In this document: positions 32,681 through 41,600 of the stretch, one piece after another
Layout of the letters: the number at the start of each line of letters is the position of its first letter
Numbering within the stretch: the stretch's first letter is position 1
Origin: Macrocystis pyrifera
Taxonomy: Eukaryota; Sar; Phaeophyceae; Laminariales; Laminariaceae
NCBI GenBank assembly: GCA_031763025.1
Contig: JASSKH010000012.1
Location: 2,108,001 to 2,172,000 of the forward strand
Reading direction: 5' to 3'
Length of the DNA: 64,000 bases
The notes under the pieces: model-generated
Database searches by the model: none
Seen by the model: only the letters and a program-made list of their open reading frames with translations
Told to the model about the DNA's origin: nothing
Program-made: the position numbers and the translations under genes

Positions 32681-35600
32681 CGATGATGATGATGATGATG
32701 GTGATGATGACGATGATGATGACGATGATGTTGATGATGATGATGATGATGACGATGATGATGATGATGATGATGACGACGAGGATGATGGTGATGATGA
32801 CGATGATGATCATGGTGATGATGATGATGATGATGATAATGTTCTCACATTAGGTAATTTCCCTGTTTTGACAAATCTAGCCCGTGGTCTCAAAACAGGC
32901 TATACGGAAAAAAAAAACATAAAAAAAAAGAAAGCCAAGTACTAAAAAAATTGACGCAGTACCAGTACGCAAGGAAACAGCGCTAACCAGCTGTGTATAC
33001 CATCCTGTGTCGCTTGCAACCTAACAATAACAGAAACATATCCAGGGTATGTATACGCCCGAAAAAGAAAAAGAGATTTACGAAGAAAGGCATAAACACT
33101 GCTACAACTAGGTATTGCTGGTCGACGCCCATGTGATAAGGGTGTTGCTCTATTGCTGCGGCGGCGTTACGAGCACCACGGCCTCGCGGTAAGCGTCAAG
33201 GATCTCTCGCGTGAAACACAGCGTGACAAGACTTGGGGTTTCTTGTTAGCCCGTTCTGTGACCATGGGCTAGGTTCCAGGGCAATTAGTTTCTTTTCACG
33301 CGAAAAACATCATCCTCATCATCATCCACCATCATCATCCTCATCAAAACAAAATCAAAACAAAATCAACAACACGAAACCGACGGCACAGGTGTGCGGA
33401 CGGCCCAGGTGTGTGTGCGCGCGCTCCCGCCGCCGCCGCGAACCCCCAGCCACTCTTATTACGGGGGACCATAGTTAATAGGACCTATGGTAAACTTTAA
33501 AAAACTCTATGTTTACCTATTTTTACTAACAATATTTGGTCCTATTTACTATGGTCCTCCGTAGTAGCTCACAGCTCTAAATTAGACCCGTGCTGCGGTG
33601 AAGGGATCCCCCAGTAAGATGGTGTCCCGATATAAGGCCATCAAAATCGCTTGGCGTGACTGAGGAATGGCGCTCATAAGCTAGAATGAATAAGGCGGTT
33701 TCCCCCCTGTAAGGCGGTCATATTTGCCTCGGCACACCACCGCCTTGATGGGGGACATCGACTGTATACCAAAACTGGTATGTTTTGAGGCTCCTCGCTT
33801 TGAGGAGGTCTTGAACCTTCACCCAGAACCTCAACACCCAACGAATAATAAAAACGCACAAGCTGCCGAGCAATCCCAGGGCCGAGGCATGCGCCGAGTG
33901 ATCAGGCGTGCCTTGCTGCAGTACGTACTGTTTTGCTAAACACCAGAGGAGTGCCTTATTGAGTGGTCAGTCCGTGTAGTTGAGGAGCATCCGTAGCCCA
34001 TCCGTCACAAAATTGTCTGGCCGAAAAGTGCTACAGCAGTAGGTGGTCCCTCTATCGTGCCGCTTGCCCGCTGTGCCGTACGTAGCGCCTGTGGAACCGC
34101 CCTGGCACAGCAGATGGGATTCGCCAGTGTGGTAGTGTGCGGAGGGATTAGTGCCGGTTGGTTGCCGCTACATATAGTGCCGGTGTTGTTGGCTGACGCA
34201 TACCTTACCGGCAATATAGAGGCAACCGGCACTACTGTGCCCCTATCATAGGAAGCGTCTTGGAGCGTTTGTTTGCGCGATTTTCATGCGTCGAAGTACT
34301 TGTCCTGTATCGAAACAGAGTATGTGTATACATCGGCCAACGAAATCGGCGAAACACGGAACCAACGGCCCAGGTGCACACTGCCTTCCGCCCTCGCTAT
34401 GAAGTCGGCAAACCGCTGTCATGATAGCTTACACGTCTACCCCTATCTATATCGCTCTGTCCCTCCATATTAGGAGCGTTTGTATCTTAAAATTCAGTCC
34501 AAATCGTACTTATATATCATTTCAAGGGTGTTGTTTAGTACCTGGTAGGCTACATACCTTGGGGTACCCGGGTACCAAAGCTGGGGATATTGGTCATACT
34601 CAGGGTAGCATATGGTATCACACTAGGGTGATGAGATAACACACCCCCTGGGATGAGAGTCGGAGCCGATTTTTCCGAAACATGCCTTAAGGGTGGGCGC
34701 ACCCCAACGAAAATGGGGGATTTGGGGAGATCTCGTCGTGGCCTTTCCTTAGATGCGTCGCTCGGCGGTTGCGTCCTCCACACTGTCGAGAAAAACAGAC
34801 TGGAAAATCGTCTGAGGGCGTGTTGTGTCTTGAAGTTGTTATTCGGTACCCGAGTGGATACCCGGGTACATCATACCCGGGTGCATCATACCCGGGTACA
34901 TCCAGAGTGTGTACCCTTGACTGAACACACGGTTATTAGGCCGCCGCCACTGTGACTCACCAGCGACTCTTAGCGCACATATATGCCCCATGAGAGTATG
35001 TGTTGACGCGCGCTTACGATAGGGGTAGGTAACACTTTTTGCCTTTCGAGGCAAGCGTTTCTGACGGGGATCCTCAACCGAGGGACTACGCAGTAAGGCA
35101 CGTCTTATCGTTGGAATCCCATTTGCATTTCACTGAGATGAACGATTCGTAGTTGTACCTGCTGTAGTCTATGGGATTTTTTCATCTTAGGGTTAAGCAT
35201 ACAATTATTATCTAAAGTCAGTTTTTGGGTAACTTGCTAATAGTATAGAGCTCCTCGAACGAGGAGCCTCAGGAACATTTAGGCCGTCGCGTGCATATGT
35301 TGTGCCAGTCACAATCGCTGCTTCCCCTGTCGTCCACCCAACCCTACCCAACCCTTACCCAACCCAACCCAACCCCACTCAACCTGACTCAACCCAATCC
35401 CACCCAACCCAACCCAATCCAACCCAACCCGACCCTACCCAACTCAACACAACACAACACAACACAACACAACACAACACAACCCGACCCTACCCAACCC
35501 AACCCAACCCAACCCAACCTAACCCAACCCAACCCAACACAACACAACACAACCCAGCCCAACCCAACATAACACAACACAAGCCAACCCAACCCAACCC

Positions 35601-38600
35601 AACCAAACCCAACACAACACAACCCAACACAATAAAACTCTCCCACGCAGAAACGCCGCCATGTTGCGGAGGCTGTCAGGACTGATGGCTAGGATGGACC
35701 CTACAGGCCCCGCGGCACCGATAGGCCAAGGTGCACAGATGAATGCTGCAGAATACTGCTGCACCATTAGATTGATGTACCTGGTACATTCGAACCCGTG
35801 TGGCCCACTGAAATGACGAACAGTGAATATCGTGGTTTACGTTTTGTTTGCTTGTGGGTTCGCTTATTTTGCTCAGTTTAAGTAGCAACACCGCTGCGTC
35901 GCTTGTGTATTAAGACATCTAACACATCGGATAGAACAACCCATCCCTGCTTCCTGATCTAGATATGTCAGGGCAGATTTTCCCTGATCTATATGATTTG
36001 TATGATCTGCATGATCCAGCTCATGTTGCCGGGTGGTAGCCGTGTGACTTGCACGATCTCTGCACGCGTTTCCTGGGTTGGATCTGCACCGTACAGATCC
36101 TATACAACATCTCGTAACGTCAACGATCTAGATGATCTATCTGATATATCTGTAGATGGTCTATCCGTCTGACGTGCGTATGATTTTTTTCCGTTCGCCC
36201 ATTCTGTCTTGTTTGCGCGATAGGCCGCATCGCTCGTGTATGGGAGGGCTCGAAGATATGTTTATGGATCACGAGACAGAATAATGCGTGTGGCTTATAT
36301 ATTTGTTGGTGTACCCTCCTACTTAATTCTGTCTCGATAGTCCTCTCTGGTTACCTGTTATTTAGTTCTGTTTAGTGCATGTACTGTCAACTTCCCCCCC
36401 CCTCTGCGTGCCTTTGATCAGCCAACCCTCTGTCACTTCTGCCCCGGGTGTTGCAAGGTGCGCTGTCGAAAGACCCCAGTGTGGCGCTCGAGGCTAAGGT
36501 CGATCCTCTCATGGTCAAGGGCAACGTCAGAAACAAGACAGCTTTCGAGGTGGTGAAGCTGATCCAAGCCGCGAAGGAGAGCGCCAGCAAGGTATAATAC
36601 AGCGTAAGCCGCACGCTTTTTCGCCGTGCAGAGCGTGATTTTCGCAAAAAAACGACGAAAACAATTGCGCGTTCGTAGAATATATACTTCGAAGTATATA
36701 TACGGCGGGGGCATTTTTTTTTGTCTTGTATTTTTTTTTTTTCTTGAGCGCGCGGAGTTGCCAGGAACGTTTTTAGGTGACTCCCCTGCTGATCCGGACC
36801 TGACCAGGGTTTTTGGTTCAGATTTACTTGCTGATTCACACGGACTATTCTAAAGCATCAGCCCCCCTCATCGAGGCCACTTGTTGATTGTCACGTTTTT
36901 TTCTAAAGCACCAGCTCCCCTCAGCGAGCGCTCCTTCGGTAATGGTGTGTGTACGTTTATCGACAATGCGCTCTAGAGCTCCGCCCGCTAGGGCCGTGAG
37001 TTCGCCAGAGCTCACCTCTAGGTATTCGATGGGTGTGGCGAGGTATGTCAACTAACGGACTTTAGGGCTTTATCAAATACCAAACATACATCCGAGTGAA
37101 AAAAAACGCGCCAAGTCAGATGCAAAGACGCGAAAAAACTCTGCAAACCTGTCGCGCGCATCACTTTAATACCTATTAATAGTCAACTAACAAGCTGGTC
37201 GGCGGCTTATTGCCAGCTAACTCACAGCCCTGTCGCCCGCGCTCAGTCACGCACTCGTCCAAGACATCGGCCTGTGGGCTTCGAGCACTACACAAGATAA
37301 ACGGGTTATGATTGTTCTGTTGGTCTATTGTCTCTTAAGTTTTGCGGCTAGGTATTCGTCGGTTTTGGCGAAGTATATACCTGGTATGCCAAGTGACCGA
37401 CGTGTTGACGTGTTTACTACCAAAAACAAAAAACAATATCTGGGCCACAGAACGAACGCGCCAGGGAGACACATAAAGCCGCAAAAAACGCCGCGAACCG
37501 CCGCACGTAAAACTGTGAATATTACATACCTGGTAGGAAATACCTAGTCAACTATGGTAACAGCTGCCGTAAAGAGCGTCGAGTTCGCGCAGCTAGAGGA
37601 GGAGTGCGATAATTTTTTCCGGGCTCGATTTTTACTGAAGTAAAGAAAGGTTTTCCAATGCCGAACAGGCGTTTTTGGGAAGATCTGATGGGGAGAAAGC
37701 ATTATGAAACATTGTGTTCGACCTTAGTACCCTTTTACCATTGTCGAGGGAAACGAGCGCTGAAAAACTATTGCACCCTATCCTGTGAGAACCCAACGCT
37801 GTTCGCGGTGGTCGGCAGCTTATTGCCAGTCGACTCACAGCCCTACCGGTATTGGTCTCGGTTTTTGGAGGTTAGCGGTGGACGAAAGCCTGCATCGCCG
37901 CTTGCACCATGGGTTATGTACGTCGAAGGATCAACACTCTCTTTGGAAAGTTCCAAGAATTTTCAACACACGAGGAAGCACGGGTATTTCGTCACGGTGC
38001 CTTTCTGAAAGCCCCTCCCCCCCAGTTGCTGGCGACGGCAGAGGGGGCGTCGATTGTCGCATGTCTCTGCTTGACGCAGGCCGAATAAAAAACTGGCGTG
38101 TGAGCTGTGGAGGCGTTACACGATAGGGGTACGCAGCACTTTTTGGCCAAATATTTTTTGACAGAGCGCGCTTCTTAACCCAATATCGATGGAAAACCAT
38201 TAAAAGTGTTGTACTGCGACATGTTTTTCGTGACATAGGCTTTGGGAAAGTTCATCGGGTTGCAGCTTTACCTTTCCTCTAAGTTGGTTTTGGGTGAGGT
38301 ATGGAGCTCCTATACTATAATCAAGTGAGTGTCACAACCTCAGAGTAATTAGGTGCTACCCCTCTAAGGCAAGCGCGCGTCCTGTAGGCGTTTGCGATTG
38401 ACTCCCGGTCCAAACAGCGCCGCGGCCGAAACTTTTCTTCGTGCTTGCGTTGGTGCTCCGAGTGACGCCTGCAATGAAACCCCTGGTGCTTTTCTTGGCA
38501 CCATGGCCATGATATCACTCCTCCTCCCGGTCATGTTGGACGCGCAGCAGCGCCAATACCCTGTGTTCCGAACGGTTTCAAGTTTGTTCATCCCTCATTC

Positions 38601-41600
38601 CGTCGAGCCTCATTTGCACTGTTTTGCAGCTATAGACTATACGAGTAGAGGCCTCTGTGGAAAGCAAAGCACAGCAGTGAGCTGTGAGCGCTGAGCCACT
38701 CTGGGGTTGGGAGCGCACGATAGTTGTGTTTTCGCGAGTGGTGCCCATGCCCACCTTGGGTTTAGCGAAAGCCGGATCGCTAGGGCCGTGAGTTTAATGT
38801 CTATTTGTCGCCCGACTAAGTCATTTAGTTGCTACCTAGCTAGTAGGTAGCTACATAGTAGTACCCGTGTATCGTGGTAAGGGAATACCGGAACTACCTG
38901 AGCTGGCTAGGAGGGCAGCATCTCTTGTTTAGGAGACTTACTGTGTTGTTGTACTAGTCCTCTTCATGATGAGAAATGCAAGGGAGCTGTTGAGAGTGAT
39001 TCGATAGGGGCTTGATTCGAGGCATCAAGCCCGCTCTGCTCTCCTTCTATTTATCTACTAGACGGGTGAAGACACTTGTCTGAAGAACTTCGACAGGCGC
39101 TTGTCTACGTTTCTCCTATCGACTATCCTCTCCATTGTACTGCAAGGGAAACTTCAGAGCCCCGCGAATACTCTTGGAGTGTTACAGGACTTTGATACTA
39201 CGGCTATCCCATGACCATTATATAGTCCATTACTATTCCATATCACATAAGCCCACCCTGGATAGTCGTATATGCAGACCACGACCGGCGATGAATGATA
39301 ACGGAATTCATCCGAAAAGACCGGAAAAAGAAGTCGAAGATGCGGCTATTCAAAACAACAAAATAAGGCTATAGATTTCGCCACACCTCGTAGTGAGGCC
39401 TAGACGTCCCGGGCAAGTTGATCCAGCTTCCCTCCCGTGGACGCCACGCGACGGTACAAGTGACCACCGCCTTTTATCACTGCCTGGAAGGATACCGCAG
39501 CCAATCTACGTTCGAAACCATACTTCGGACGGTTTTCCCGCGAACTTTCGCCCAACTTTCTACAGTAACACCTTTCGGACTCCCGTTCCCGCGATGGTTT
39601 TCACGACTATATCGAACACTTTACGGTGCCGCACAAGAACGAGTTGTCGAGGAACGCCACGACTCAGTAGCTCATCTTGGTTTCTTCGGGCCCTGGAGAA
39701 GTACTGGGACCGACACGCGACTTAACCTACTGTAGGACATCGACTTCGAGGCCAACAAACGCTGGAGCTTTTTCTGGTTCTCCACAACAACCTACCTCGG
39801 CCACTTCGGCCCCTATCCTTCTCTGTTTTGGTTTTTGACCCCCTCTTTCACAGCGTGTTTCTAACAATAACATTGTCCGTGACGCCTAGGCCTCACTGCG
39901 AGGTGTGGCGAGATCTATAGCCCCATTTCGTTGTTTCGAATAGCCGCTGCCTCTTTTTCCGGTCTTTTCGGATAACTCCGTTGTCATCTATCGACTGTCG
40001 TGTAGTCTGCATATACGACTATCCAGGGTGGGCTTATGTGATACGGAGTTGTATTGGACTATAGAATGATCATGGGATAGCCGTAGAATCAAAGCACTGT
40101 AACATCCCAAGAGTATTCCCGGGGCTCTGGAGTTTTCCCTGCAGTACAATGGTGAGGATAGTCGATAGGAGAAAAGTAGACAAGCGCCCGTCGAAGTTCC
40201 TCGGACAAGTGTCTTTCCCCGTCTGGCGGATAAATAGCAGGAGAGCAGAGTGGGCTTGATGCCTTGAATCAAGCCCCTATCGAATCACTCTCAACAACTC
40301 TCTTCCATCTCTCATCATGAAGACTATTACAACTACACAAGAAGTCTCCTAAACAAGAGAAGCTGCCTTCCTAGCCAGTCAGATAGTTCCGGCATCCCAT
40401 TCCGTTCCCACTATACTCGGGGTACTAATACACTCGCTCATGAGGTGTCGGGGCTTTCTGGTAGCGGATCGGAAGGAGTACGCCAGCGGATTGTTTAGCG
40501 CCCAAGAGTCGTGCGCCTGGCACGCTGAGGCAGCGTGTCGAAAAGGAGCCCAATGGGACGGATCGAAAGGTGGCGAGGGAGCATAGGGGCTTGGCGCGTT
40601 GTTCGTACGCCCAGCCTGTAGTCGTAAAATGCTCGACGCGGAAGAAAAGCGAGCAAAAAGAAACAACGTAGGACGTCATCAGGCTCGATGGCGAACTCCG
40701 GAAGACGGGGCGTGCAGATGGTGCATGAAGGCCGTGCAGACGATGTGGTCGGAGGCGATCTTGACTGGACGTCATCAGGCTCGATGGCGGGCTCCGGAGC
40801 GTGGAACGTAGGTGATGATGAAGCCAGTGAAGAATAAGAAGTCAACGTCGGTCGAAGTCCATGGATTCCTGCTGAAAGCGGTCGTCGTCTTCTGTCCTGT
40901 CGACGACGCCAAGAGTAGTAGTACCCGAGTATTGTGGTAAGGGAATGGAATGCAGGAACTATCTGAGCTGGCTAGGAAGGCACCTTACCTTGCCTAGGAG
41001 ACTTCTTGCGTTGTTGTATTATTAATAGTCCTCTTCATGATGAGAAATGCAAGGGAGCTGTTGAGAGTGATTCGATGGGGGCTTGATTCGAGGCATCAAG
41101 CCCACTCTGCTATTCTTCTATTTATCCGCTAGACATGTAAAGGCACTTGTCCGAGGAATTTTCCTCGGGCGCTTGTCTACTTTTCTTCTATCGACTATCC
41201 TACCCATTGTACTGCAATGGAAACTTCAGAGCCCCGGGAATACTCTTTGCGTGTTACAGGGCTTTGATACTACGGCTGCCCCATGACCATTCTATAGTCC
41301 AACACTATTCCATAACACAGCTACTGTAGATACTAAAGTTTGACGTGTGTGGTAATCTGCGGAGCTCTGCGTCTTTGTGTTTGACTATTAATAGCCATTT
41401 TGTGACTCGACGTACCTGGTACTTTTTTTCCTGACTAAACATCCACCCTCTCCTCGTAGGCTCCTTTCGAGTGCCCGGTCTTATGATAATACAGAACATC
41501 TAATAGCCTTTCTTGGCGACCTGACAAATGCCCATCACACGAGTGATAAGACAACACACCCCGTCCCAGAGACGAATTTTCCGCGCCGATTCTCTCCAAA

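Larger units (their letters stand above)
38782..41411. mobile_element. AGGGCTGTGAGTT-family element split by an LTR element
   Basis: The left part (38782-38854, CTAGGGCCGTGAGTTTAATG...) and the right part (41320-41411, containing GGAGCTCTGCGTCTTTGTG) match the two halves of the copies at 16901 and 36989. The gypsy-like element between them is bounded by GCTAC duplications. Confidence 0.6.

Noticed and set aside
32571-32945. Asp-rich acidic protein
   Set aside because: Produced by the GAT repeat; the frame starts in unrelated intron sequence.
35336-35637. Interstitial telomere
   Set aside because: The pentamer CCCAA/TTGGG does not match the TTAGGG- or TTTAGGG-type repeats usual in algae and is heavily variant.
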